A DNA stretch of 64,000 bases from JACVRW01 sp963821275. GTDB taxonomy: Bacteria > Actinomycetota > Thermoleophilia > Solirubrobacterales > Thermoleophilaceae. Both the position numbers and the translations under genes were made by a program. Where the stretch lies: the NCBI GenBank assembly GCA_963821275.1, contig CAWGDF010000009.1, forward strand, positions 558,001 to 622,000, in the 5' to 3' direction. The notes below the pieces were generated by a model, which had not been told where the DNA came from, ran no database searches, and saw only the letters and a program-made list of their open reading frames with translations. The first letter of the stretch is position 1. The number at the start of each line of letters is the position of its first letter. Shown here piece after piece: positions 51,943 through 61,169 of the stretch.

Positions 51943-51949
51943 GCCGCAA

Positions 51950-51970
51950 GCAGCCGGCTCGGCCGGCTGC
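51950..51970 (+). repeat. REP-like palindrome, copy 3
   Basis: Same 21-base core, seven bases after the HadB-like stop. About 35 bases including flanks are identical to copy 1 except one C/T difference (GCGCGGTTGG versus GCGTGGTTGG). Confidence 0.7.
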
Positions 51971-52014
51971 GCGTGGTTGGGCCCTTCGGGCAAGCGGGTC
52001 GCCACAATAGAGGC

Positions 52015-53040
52015 GTGGAGATAACCGCCCGCCAGAGCTTCATCCTGCGAAAGCTGGTCGAGGCCCACGTCGAGCTGGACCAGCCCGTGGGCTCCAAGTG
52101 GATCGCCGAGCTGGACGAAATCCCCTGGGGACCGTCCACCGTGCGAGGCGAGCTGGCCCGGCTGGAGGACGCGGGGCTGCTCGAGCATCCCCACACGTCG
52201 GCCGGGAGGGTGCCCACCGACCGCGGGTACCGGATCTACGTCGACGAGCTGCTGGCCGAGGGCAGGCTGCCGGTGCCGCGCCGCCCGCTCGAGCTCTCGA
52301 CCATGCGGCGCGAGGTGGACGAGGCGATGCAAGCCACCAGCGAGCAGCTCTCCCAGGTCACGAACCTGCTGGCGCTGGTCACCGCGCCTCCGATCGAGAC
52401 GGCCACCATACGGCGGGTCGAGGTGCTGCTCCTGCAGCCGCAGGTGGCGATGGTGGTGGTCATCACGTCCACCGGCGGCGTGACCAAGCGGGTGATCTCA
52501 TACGACGAGCCGGCCGACGCGGGCCTCGTTGACTGGGCCGGGAGCTATCTCAACGAAGCCCTGGGCGGGCTGGACGTCGGCTCGCGGATGCTCCACTCGA
52601 AGCTCACGAACCCCGAGCTCTCCGGCGCGGAACGCGACTTCCTGGCCACCCTCGCTCCCGCCTTCACCGAGCTGGAGGACACCGCACCCAACAACCTGTT
52701 CATGGAAGGGGCCTCCCGGCTGTTGTCAGAGCACCGCTTCCAGGAGCTGTCCCAGATCGGCACGCTGATGGAGATACTCGAGCATCGCCGGGCGCTCCTC
52801 GGGGTGCTGCGCGAGTCCCTGGCCGAGCCGAGTGTCTACCTGCGCATCGGCAGCGAGAACGCGACCCCCGAGCTGCGCTCGCTCAGCTTGGTGGCGGCCA
52901 ACTACGGCCTCGCCCGCCGCAACCTGGGCGCGGTGTCTGTGATAGGTCCGCTGCGCATGGACTACCCGAAGGCGATCATCTCGGTACGCCAGGCGGCGCG
53001 TGAGCTGTCGCGCTTCGTGGCCGAGGTGTACGACGAATGA
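52015..53040 (+). CDS. hrcA: heat-inducible transcription repressor HrcA
   Basis: 341 residues. Winged helix at the N-terminus (ITARQSFILRKLVEAHVELDQPVGSKWIAE; HPHTSAGRVPTDRGYRIYVD), GAF-like middle, and C-terminal LRSLSLVAANYGLARRNLGAVSVIGPLRMDYPKAI. GTG 52015 matches the family start. It overlaps dnaJ by four bases (ATGA). I found no CIRCE element (TTAGCACTC-N9-GAGTGCTAA) upstream, so its targets (such as groESL) lie elsewhere. Confidence 0.96.
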   Translation: MEITARQSFILRKLVEAHVELDQPVGSKWIAELDEIPWGPSTVRGELARLEDAGLLEHPHTSAGRVPTDRGYRIYVDELLAEGRLPVPRRPLELSTMRREVDEAMQATSEQLSQVTNLLALVTAPPIETATIRRVEVLLLQPQVAMVVVITSTGGVTKRVISYDEPADAGLVDWAGSYLNEALGGLDVGSRMLHSKLTNPELSGAERDFLATLAPAFTELEDTAPNNLFMEGASRLLSEHRFQELSQIGTLMEILEHRRALLGVLRESLAEPSVYLRIGSENATPELRSLSLVAANYGLARRNLGAVSVIGPLRMDYPKAIISVRQAARELSRFVAEVYDE

Positions 53041-54161
53041 GGCGCGACCCCTACGAGGTCCTGGGCGTCGCCCGCGACGCCGACGAGCGCGAGGTCAAAC
53101 GCTCCTTCCGCACGCTGGCCCGCGAGCTGCATCCCGACGTGAACCGCCACGATCCGGAGGCCGAGGAGAAGTTCAAGGAGGCCGCGGAGGCCTACGAGAT
53201 CCTCTCGGACGCCGAGCGCCGGGCCACCTTCGACCGCTTCGGGTTCGAGGGGCTCGACTCACGCGGCTTCGCCTCGGCCGCCCACGGCTTCGGCTCGTTC
53301 TCCGACATCTTCGACGCCTTCTTCGGAGGCGACCCGTTCGGGGTCGGCTTCGGGCGCGGCGCCGGCCGGGTGCAGGGAGGCGACGTGGCGGTGGAGGTGG
53401 AGGTGTCGCTGGAGGACGCGGCCCGCGGCACGACCGTCGAGGTGGCCTACGAGCTGGTCGATCTGTGCGAGCACTGCCGCGGGAACGGCGCCGAGCCCGG
53501 CACCCCCATAGAGACCTGCTCCCAGTGCCAGGGCGCCGGGCGGGTGCGCGCCGTGACCCGCACCGCCTTCGGCCAGCTCGTGCGCGAGCAGGCCTGCGAC
53601 GTTTGCGGCGGCGAGGGCCGCGTGGCCTCCCAGCCGTGCCGCGAGTGCAGCGGACGGGGGCGGCGGGCCCAGCGCCGGACGCTCGAGGTGGACGTGCCGC
53701 CGGGCATCGCCGACGACCAGCGGATCCGCCTGGCCGGCCGCGGCCACGCCGGCGAACGCGGCGGGCCTCCGGGCGACCTCTATCTGCTTGTCCACGTGAC
53801 CCCCGACGAGCGCTTCCTGCGCGATGGCAGCGACCTCGTGAGCGTGGTGGACGTGCCCGCTCCGGCCGCCGCCCTCGGAACAAGCGTGGTCGTGCCGACC
53901 CTCGACGGCGAGCAGGAGGTGGACGTCCCGGCCGGCACCCAGCCGGGCACGGTCGTGACCCTGCGCGGACGCGGCATGCCCAGCCTCGGCCGCGGCCGGA
54001 ACGGCGACCAGCGGGTCGTGCTCAACGTGGTGATTCCCCGCAACCTCAGCGCCGACCAGCGCCGCCTGCTGGAGGAGCTGCGCGGGTCGCTCACCGAGGA
54101 CAACCTGCGCGAGCCGGAGCCAGAGTCGCTCGTCGGCAAGCTGAAGCGCGCGTTCCGCTGA
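53037..54161 (+). CDS. dnaJ: chaperone DnaJ
   Basis: 374 residues. J domain with HPD (32-34), Gly/Phe-rich linker (about 75-110), four zinc-finger repeats CEHCRGNG, CSQCQGAG, CDVCGGEG and CRECSGRG, then the substrate-binding C-terminal domains. Co-chaperone of DnaK. hrcA-dnaJ-prmA is a familiar order; dnaK and grpE are not in the window. Confidence 0.97.
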   Translation: MRRDPYEVLGVARDADEREVKRSFRTLARELHPDVNRHDPEAEEKFKEAAEAYEILSDAERRATFDRFGFEGLDSRGFASAAHGFGSFSDIFDAFFGGDPFGVGFGRGAGRVQGGDVAVEVEVSLEDAARGTTVEVAYELVDLCEHCRGNGAEPGTPIETCSQCQGAGRVRAVTRTAFGQLVREQACDVCGGEGRVASQPCRECSGRGRRAQRRTLEVDVPPGIADDQRIRLAGRGHAGERGGPPGDLYLLVHVTPDERFLRDGSDLVSVVDVPAPAAALGTSVVVPTLDGEQEVDVPAGTQPGTVVTLRGRGMPSLGRGRNGDQRVVLNVVIPRNLSADQRRLLEELRGSLTEDNLREPEPESLVGKLKRAFR

Positions 54162-54952
54162 TTCGGCTCGCGGTCCGGGCGCCGGCGGGGGCCGCCGAGG
54201 CCGTCCTGGCGGAGCTGCTGGAGCTCGCGCCCGCCGGCGTGGAGCAGACCGACGGCGACGGCTGGGTCGAGTACGCGCTGTACGGGGCGCCCGGCGAGCT
54301 GCCGGCGCTGCCCGAGGGCGAGGCGGAGGTCGCCGGCGTCCTCGTGCGGGTGAGCGGGACCGAGGTGCCCGAGGACTGGGCCGAGCGCTGGAAAGCCTTC
54401 CACGAGCCTGTGCTGGTGGGCGGCCGTGTCTTCGTCCGCCCGCCCTGGCGTGACCCGCTGCCCGGGACCATCGACGTGGTGATCGATCCCGCGCAGGCCT
54501 TCGGCACCGGCGCTCATCCCACCACCCGGCTCTGCCTGGAGCTGCTCCTCGACCTGGAGCGGCGCGGCTCGCTCGCCGACCTGGGCTGCGGCTCGGGGGT
54601 GCTGGCCATCGCGGCCGTCCGCCTCGGCTTCGGGCCCGTGACCGCCGTGGACAGCGAGCGGGCGGCGCTCGAGGCAACCCACGCCAACGCCGCGGCCAAC
54701 GGGATGGCGCTCGACCGCGTGGAGCGCCTCAACTTGCGCGAGCGACCCGCGCCGGCCGCGGCCACGCTGGTGGCCAACCTCACCCGGCCGCTGCTGCTGC
54801 GCGTGGCTGAGCTGATCCCCGGGCGTCCGCGCGCCCTGGTGGCGTCGGGGCTGCTCGAGCCGGAGGCGGACGAGGCGGCGGCCGCCTTCGCCCCGCTGCG
54901 CGAGCGGCGCCGGCTCTCGGCCGACGGTTGGAGCGCGCTGCTGCTTCAGTAG
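54158..54952 (+). CDS. prmA: ribosomal protein L11 methyltransferase, apparent CTG start
   Basis: 264 residues from CTG 54158 (or ATT 54161), both overlapping the dnaJ TGA. The N-terminal IRLAVRAPAGAAEAVLAELLELAPAGVEQ domain is needed for L11 recognition, but the first canonical start in frame is GTG 54239, which would remove it. Catalytic part: PAQAFGTGAHPTTRLCLELL, DLGCGSGVLAIAAV (SAM loop), VANLTRPLLL (family usually NI). Trimethylates L11. Confidence 0.9.
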   Translation: MIRLAVRAPAGAAEAVLAELLELAPAGVEQTDGDGWVEYALYGAPGELPALPEGEAEVAGVLVRVSGTEVPEDWAERWKAFHEPVLVGGRVFVRPPWRDPLPGTIDVVIDPAQAFGTGAHPTTRLCLELLLDLERRGSLADLGCGSGVLAIAAVRLGFGPVTAVDSERAALEATHANAAANGMALDRVERLNLRERPAPAAATLVANLTRPLLLRVAELIPGRPRALVASGLLEPEADEAAAAFAPLRERRRLSADGWSALLLQ

Positions 54953-54961
54953 GGTCCGCTC

Positions 54962-55977
<1,016 letters not shown>

Positions 55978-55978
<1 letters not shown>

Positions 55979-56739
55979 TGCGCTTCATCGACCTGTCGGC
56001 CCCCATCCTGCAGAGCCCGCCGGAGATCCCCGACGCCCTGCGGACCGACATCGAGTTCGCCGACCACGCGGCCGGGGCACGCCAGATCGAGGCCCTGCTG
56101 GGCGTGCCGCCGCGCCTGCTGCGCGACCGCGAGGGCTGGGCGGTCGAGAGCTTCACCCGCTTCGGCACGCACAACTCCACCCACATCGACGCTCCGTGGC
56201 ATTACAACTCGCGCATCCAGGGAGAGCGGGCCGCGACCATCGACGAGCTTCCGCTCGAGTGGTTCTTCGGCCCCGGCGTGGTCCTCGACATGACCCACAA
56301 GGAGGACGGGAACGCCGTGGACGTTTCGGACCTGGAGGCCGAGCTCGAGCGCATCGGGCACCGGCTCGGCGACCTGGACATCGTCCTGGTGCGAACCGGC
56401 CGCGACGCCTTCCTCGACGAGCCGGGCTACATGGCGCTCGGTCCGGGCGTGACCCCGGCGGCCACGCACTGGCTGTACGAGCAGGGAGTCCGGGTGATGG
56501 GGATCGACGCCTGGGGCTGGGACGCCCCGCTGCACCTCCAGGCCGAGGCCGCGCTCGCCAAGGACGAGCCAGGCATCTTCTGGGCGTCCCACCAGGTGGA
56601 CCTCTCCTACGCGCAGATCGAGCGGCTCGCTCACCTGGACGAGCTGCCCGCCACCGGCTTCCAGGTGGCCTGCTTCCCGCTGCCGCTCGTCGGGGGGAGC
56701 GCGGCTCCGGCGCGCGTGGTGGCGATCCTGCCGGACTAG
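55978..56739 (+). CDS. cyclase family (kynurenine formamidase-like) metal hydrolase
   Basis: 253 residues. Signature FGTHNSTHIDAPWHY is the H-x-G-T-H-x-D-x-P-x-H type motif of the family (here with NS inserted), and further metal ligands are in MGIDAWGWDAP and FWASHQVDLSYAQIE. Related proteins hydrolyse arylformamides or cyclic amides. Coupled to the oxidoreductase (TGATG). Substrate unknown. Confidence 0.87.
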
Positions 56740-57396
56740 CCGCCGCGCACCCCCGCCAGCGGCCACAGGTCGGTCCACTCGTAATCGGGGCGCTCGGCCC
56801 CTGGTGCCTCCTCGCCCTTGCGGTTCACCCAGGCGGTCCGCATGCCGTGACGCTGGGCGGCGGCGATGTCGTACTTGAAGCCGAAGGCCACGTGCAGGAC
56901 GTTCTCGGGCGGCTCGCCGATCTGGTTGAGCGCGTGGGTGAAGGGCGCGTCGGAGGGCTTGTAGGCGCGGCAGTCCTCGGCCACGGTCACGCCGTCGAAG
57001 TCGATCTCGAGGTGGCGGAGCGAGTGCTCCATGATGGCCCGGTCGGTGTTGGAGAGGATCCACAGCCGCAGGCCGGCGTCCTGGGCGCGTCGCAGCGCCG
57101 GCTGGGTGTCGGGAAAGGGCTGCCAGCTCTCCATCGCGTGGAGAAGGGCCTCGCCGTCGCTGTCGTTCCAGCGGTAGCCGCGCTCGCCCGACCCACTCGG
57201 AGAGGCTGTCGGCCAGGATCTCCCGATAGGGCCGGTAGCCGTTCTGCAGGCGCTCGAACTGGAGCTCCTCCCAGCGCTCGCGCAGCTCCCGCCCGGGCGG
57301 CGGCTCTCGCTCGTGGCGGCGCGCCAGGTCGTACAGGAAGGAGCCCACGCCGCCCTCCCAGTCGATCAGGGTGCCGTAGCAGTCGAAGGTGGCCAC
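56736..57396 (-). CDS. HAD-superfamily hydrolase (haloacid dehalogenase type II-like), +1 frameshift
   Basis: The N-terminal frame (GTG 57396) has ATFDCYGTLIDWEGGVG (nucleophile D5) and runs to ADSLSEWVG; the rest, from ERGYRWNDSDGEALLHAMESW through WILSNTDRAIMEHSL, CRAYKPSDAPF and FGFKYDIAAAQRHGM, is in another frame. Removing one base of the CCC at 57187-57189 rejoins them into 219 residues, the usual length. The gene is convergent with the cyclase gene (4-base overlap). Could be a real pseudogene or an assembly insertion. Confidence 0.82.
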
Positions 57397-57427
57397 CTCA
57401 ATCTGGCGTGCGATCCCTCAGCCCTCC

Positions 57428-57433
57428 TACACT
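57428..57433 (+). promoter_or_regulatory. -10 box TACACT for yqeY
   Basis: TACACT with six bases to the GTG at 57440: leaderless geometry. Confidence 0.45.
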
Positions 57434-57439
57434 TGACGC

Positions 57440-57871
57440 GTGTCCGTGCTCCAGCAGGTACAGGATGACGTGAAGAGCGCCCTCAAGGCGGGCGAGCGCG
57501 AGCGCGTGCACGCGCTGCGCCTGATCGCCAGCGAGCTGCAGAAGGCGGCCAAGGAAAACGGCGCTGACGACGTCGAGGTCCTCCAGCGCGAGCGCAAGCG
57601 CCGCCAGGAGGCGGCCGCCGCCTACCGCGAGGCCGGCCGCGAGGACCTCGCGGCCGCCGAGGAGCGCGAGGCCGAGCTGATCGTCGGCTACCTGCCCGAG
57701 CAGCTCGGCGACGGCGAGCTCGACGCGCTGGTCGGCGACGCAGTCGCCGAGTCGGGCGCCTCCTCGCCGAAGGACATGGGCAAGGTGATGGCGCTCGTGA
57801 TGCCGAAGGTGAAAGGCCGGGCGGACGGGAAGCGCGTCAGCTCCCTGGTCAGGGAGAAGCTCGCGGGCTAG
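57440..57871 (+). CDS. yqeY: GatB/YqeY domain protein
   Basis: 143 residues. VQDDVKSALKAGERERVHALRLIASELQ at the start and ASSPKDMGKVMALVMPKVKGRADGKRVSSLV at the end are the YqeY/GatB tRNA-binding helical domain. Role not established. GTG start; the stop shares one base with the phoH GTG. Leads the yqeY-phoH-ybeY-era set. Confidence 0.93.
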   Translation: MSVLQQVQDDVKSALKAGERERVHALRLIASELQKAAKENGADDVEVLQRERKRRQEAAAAYREAGREDLAAAEEREAELIVGYLPEQLGDGELDALVGDAVAESGASSPKDMGKVMALVMPKVKGRADGKRVSSLVREKLAG

Positions 57872-59919
57872 TGCGCACCCAGCTCGAGCTTCCCAACGAC
57901 GTCGCCGCCGAGCTTGCCGGCCCGGGCGACACGATCATGAAGACGCTCGAGGATCACCTCGACTGCGAGGTGTTCCTGCGCGGCAACGTGCTCACCCTCG
58001 ACGGCTCCGACGAGGACGTGGCGATGGGGCGCACGGTGGTGCGCGAGCTGAGCGACCTGGTCCGCCAGGGCCACGACATCGCCCCGGGCACGATCGAGGC
58101 GATCGGTACCGCGCTGGACCGGCACGAGAGCCCGAGCCGCATCCTGGAGGACGTCGTCTGGCGGAACCGCGGGCTGCGGGTGGCGCCGAAGACGGTGAAC
58201 CAGAAGCGCTACGTGGACGCGATCCGGAAGTCGACCATCACGGTGGGCATCGGCCCGGCCGGAACGGGGAAGTCCTTCCTGGCGGTGGCCATGGCGGTGG
58301 CGGCGCTGTCCCGCCGCGAGGTCAACCGCATCGTGCTCACCCGGCCCGCCGTTGAGGCGGGCGAGCGGCTCGGTTTCCTGCCCGGCGACATCGCGGCCAA
58401 GGTCGACCCCTACCTGCGTCCGCTCTTCGACGCGCTCTACGACATGCTCGAGCCCGAGCGGGTCAACCAGCACCTGGACCGGGGCGTGATCGAGGTGGCG
58501 CCGCTGGCATTCATGCGCGGGCGTGCGCAACCGCTCGACCGGCAGGTGCTCACGCCCTCCGGGTTTCGCGCGATCGGCTCGCTCCGGGTAGGTGATCTGG
58601 TCACGGGCTCCGACGGTCTTCCCACCCCCGTCTTGGGCGTGTACCCGCAGGGCCGCAAGGAGGTCTTCAATGTCCGCGCGCAGGACGGGGCGTCGACGGT
58701 TTGCTGTGGGGAGCATCTCTGGTTCGTGACGACGCCGGACGATCGCAAGCGCGACAAGGCCGGACGCGTCCTGGAGACCCGCGAGATGGTTGGGCGACTC
58801 CGGCGCCATCATCAGCATCGCTTCGAGCTTCCCCTGCTGAGCGCGCCCGCCCGGCTCGAGCCGCGTGAGGTCCCGATGGATCCGTACGCCCTCGGCCTGC
58901 TGCTCGGTGACGGCTGCCTGACGACTTCGACGACGCCCAGCTTCACGACGGCGGACCCCGAGCTGGTTGCCGCGCTGGAGTCAGCGCTTCCACGGATCGA
59001 GTTGCAGCGCAAGGGCGCGGTCGACTATGTCCTGCGCCACGTCGGCGGGCACCGCGGCGGGGTGATCGTGTCGAATCCGGTCACCCTCGTGCTTCGGGAA
59101 CTTGGTCTGGCCGGGACCCGCTCCAACACGAAGTTCGTGCCGCATTGCTATCTCCACAACGCCCCGGAGATCCGACTCGCGGTCTTGCAGGGCCTGCTCG
59201 ACACCGACGGCGGGCCGGTCACCCAGCGGGGGCGTACCTGTCGCATTCAGTACTCCACGTCGTCGCGACAGATGGCCGACGACGTTCGATTCCTCGTGCG
59301 CTCGCTCGGTGGCGTCGCCTACCGCAGAAGGCGAGCCGCGGAAGGGCGCCCGCCAGGGCGCGCAAAAGGCCGGCCGGTGCGCCACCGCCACGACGCTTTC
59401 GTCTTCGACATCAGGCTCCCCCCCGGCCTGGAGCCGTTCCGGCTAGCACGCAAGCGCGACAACTATCAGCGGCATGGCGGGCGCCCGATGCGGTTCGTTG
59501 ACAGCATCGAGCCTGCCGGCCAGGCGGAGACGGTCTGCATCCAGGTGGCCGCAGCCGATTCGCTCTACGTCACCGACGACTTCCTCGTAACGCACAACAC
59601 GCTCAATGACTCCTTCATCATCCTCGACGAGGCGCAGAACACCAGCCAGGAGCAGATCAAGATGTTCCTCACCCGGCTGGGGTTCAACTCCAAGATGGTG
59701 GTGACCGGCGACATCACCCAGATCGACCTGCCGAAGGACCAGTCGTCGGGCCTGGTGGTGATCGGCGACATCCTGCGGGACGTCGAGGGGATCGAGTTCG
59801 TGCGCTTCGGCAGCGAGGACGTGGTGCGCCACAAGCTGGTGCAGCGGATCGTGGCCGCCTACAACGAGTACGCCGAGAAGCAGGCGCCGCCCCTGCGCCG
59901 GGCGCGCCAGAGCACCTGA
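57871..59919 (+). CDS. phoH: PhoH-like ATPase (PhoL) with an in-frame intein
   Basis: 682 residues, of which 324 are PhoH (the normal size) and 358 are intein. N-terminal KH-like part, Walker A GPAGTGKS (about 128-135), VLTRPAVEAGERLGFLPGD, then IEVAPLAFMRGR. The host sequence is interrupted there and resumes with TLNDSFIILDEAQNTSQEQIKMFLTRLG (Walker B). Thought to act with YbeY in RNA or ribosome maintenance. GTG start sharing a base with yqeY; the TGA overlaps the ybeY start. Needs splicing to be active. Confidence 0.95.
   Translation: MRTQLELPNDVAAELAGPGDTIMKTLEDHLDCEVFLRGNVLTLDGSDEDVAMGRTVVRELSDLVRQGHDIAPGTIEAIGTALDRHESPSRILEDVVWRNRGLRVAPKTVNQKRYVDAIRKSTITVGIGPAGTGKSFLAVAMAVAALSRREVNRIVLTRPAVEAGERLGFLPGDIAAKVDPYLRPLFDALYDMLEPERVNQHLDRGVIEVAPLAFMRGRAQPLDRQVLTPSGFRAIGSLRVGDLVTGSDGLPTPVLGVYPQGRKEVFNVRAQDGASTVCCGEHLWFVTTPDDRKRDKAGRVLETREMVGRLRRHHQHRFELPLLSAPARLEPREVPMDPYALGLLLGDGCLTTSTTPSFTTADPELVAALESALPRIELQRKGAVDYVLRHVGGHRGGVIVSNPVTLVLRELGLAGTRSNTKFVPHCYLHNAPEIRLAVLQGLLDTDGGPVTQRGRTCRIQYSTSSRQMADDVRFLVRSLGGVAYRRRRAAEGRPPGRAKGRPVRHRHDAFVFDIRLPPGLEPFRLARKRDNYQRHGGRPMRFVDSIEPAGQAETVCIQVAAADSLYVTDDFLVTHNTLNDSFIILDEAQNTSQEQIKMFLTRLGFNSKMVVTGDITQIDLPKDQSSGLVVIGDILRDVEGIEFVRFGSEDVVRHKLVQRIVAAYNEYAEKQAPPLRRARQST
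58525..59598 (+). mobile_element. class 3-type intein with LAGLIDADG homing endonuclease, in phoH
   Basis: 358 residues, PhoH residues 219-576, between R and T of FMRGR/TLNDSF. It starts with Ala (AQPLDRQVLTPSGF), not Cys or Ser, and ends VTHN followed by Thr. The class 3 WCT set is visible: Trp66 in CGEHLWFV (block B), Cys338 in TVCIQV (block F position 4) and Thr356 in FLVTHN (block G position 5). LAGLIDADG motifs are YALGLLLGDG (121-130) and LAVLQGLLDTDGG (218-230), so the homing endonuclease looks intact. Codon use is slightly less GC-extreme than the host. Confidence 0.9.
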
Positions 59920-60281
59920 TCGAGCTGGAGCTCATCGATGCCCCCGAGGCGCTGCGGCGGCCTGCGCTGGAGGCGCTGTCGGCCGCGGGGGTCGAGGACG
60001 GTCATCTGGCGGTCGCGCTGGTGGGCGGGGACAGGATCACCGAGCTCAACCGCGAGCACCGCGGTCTCGACCGGCCCACCGATGTGCTGTCCTTCCCGGT
60101 CGACGGGCCGGCGCGCACACGAGGGCCGCGCGAGCTGGGCGACGTGGTGATCTGTCCCGCGCACACCGAGAACCTGACCGAGGCCGTCGTGCACGGCGTT
60201 CTCCACCTCTGCGGGTACGACCACGAGACCGACGACGGCGAGATGCTGGCGCTCCAGGACCGGATCGTGGCCCGGCTGTGA
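59916..60281 (+). CDS. ybeY: endoribonuclease YbeY, apparent CTG start
   Basis: 121 residues from CTG 59916 (ATC 59919 is the other option), both overlapping the phoH TGA. Metal site HGVLHLCGYDHETDDGEM is diagnostic; PTDVLSFPVDG precedes it. The first canonical start in frame is a GTG at 60036, inside the domain, so the real start must be upstream and non-canonical. 16S rRNA 3' maturation and ribosome quality control. The stop overlaps the era GTG (GTGA). Confidence 0.9.
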   Translation: MIELELIDAPEALRRPALEALSAAGVEDGHLAVALVGGDRITELNREHRGLDRPTDVLSFPVDGPARTRGPRELGDVVICPAHTENLTEAVVHGVLHLCGYDHETDDGEMLALQDRIVARL

Positions 60282-61159
60282 CCCGCGCGGGCTTCGTGGC
60301 GCTTGCGGGCCGGCCCAACGCGGGCAAGTCGACGCTGGTGAACCGGGTAGTGGGCGGCAAGGTGGCGATCGTGTCGGACAAGCCGCAGACCACTCGCCGC
60401 GAGGTGCGGGGGATCGCGACCGGGCCCGACTGGCAGCTGGTGCTGGTCGACCTTCCGGGGGTGCAGCGGCCACGCGACGCGCTGACCGAGCGCATGCAGC
60501 GCCGGGTCGAGCGCGCGCTGGCGGACTCCGACGCGGCGCTTCTGCTCCTCAACGGCGAGCAGGAGATCGGACCGGGGGACCGCTTCATCGCCGGCGCCGT
60601 GCGCGACGCCGGCGTACCCGCCGTGATCGCGGTCAACAAGGTCGACCGCCTCGACCGCCCGCGGACCGTGGCGGCGCTGGCCGAGGCCGCCGCGCTCGAA
60701 GTGGACGGCGATGTCTTTCCCGTCAGCGCTCTCACCGGCGCGGGCGTGCCCGAGCTCGTTGAGCACCTCGGGGGCCTCATGCCGGACGGCCCCTACCTGT
60801 ATCCGCCGGCCGACAAGAGCGATCTGCCCGAGCGGATCGTGCTGGCCGAGCTCATCCGCGAGCAGGTCCTGCGCCGCACGCGCGAGGAGGTGCCGCACGC
60901 CGTGGAGGTCGAGGTGGACGAGCTCGAGGAGCGCGAGGACGGGCTGCTCGTCGTGCGGGCCCAGGTGTGGGCGGAGACGGAGTCGCAGAAGGGAATCCTC
61001 GTGGGCGCCGGGGGCCGGATGGTGAAGGCGGTGGGCAGCGCGGCCCGAAGGGAGATCGAGCGTTCCACCGGCCGCCGCGTGCACCTCGAGCTCAACGTGC
61101 GCGTCCGAAAGGGCTGGCGGCGTGACGAGGCGCTGCTCGACCGCCTGGGCATCGACTGA
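60278..61159 (+). CDS. era: GTPase Era
   Basis: 293 residues. G1 LAGRPNAGKSTLVNRVVGGK, switch DKPQTTRREVRGI, G3 DLPGVQRP, G4 NKVDRLDR, then the KH domain with GILVGAGGRMVKAVGSAARREIE. Binds the 3' end of 16S rRNA in 30S assembly. Coupled to ybeY. Confidence 0.98.
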   Translation: MTRAGFVALAGRPNAGKSTLVNRVVGGKVAIVSDKPQTTRREVRGIATGPDWQLVLVDLPGVQRPRDALTERMQRRVERALADSDAALLLLNGEQEIGPGDRFIAGAVRDAGVPAVIAVNKVDRLDRPRTVAALAEAAALEVDGDVFPVSALTGAGVPELVEHLGGLMPDGPYLYPPADKSDLPERIVLAELIREQVLRRTREEVPHAVEVEVDELEEREDGLLVVRAQVWAETESQKGILVGAGGRMVKAVGSAARREIERSTGRRVHLELNVRVRKGWRRDEALLDRLGID

Positions 61160-61169
61160 TCTCCCGTTC

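Noticed and set aside
51943..52014. CIRCE operator upstream of hrcA
   Set aside because: No TTAGCACTC-N9-GAGTGCTAA or near match; only the REP-like palindrome is present.
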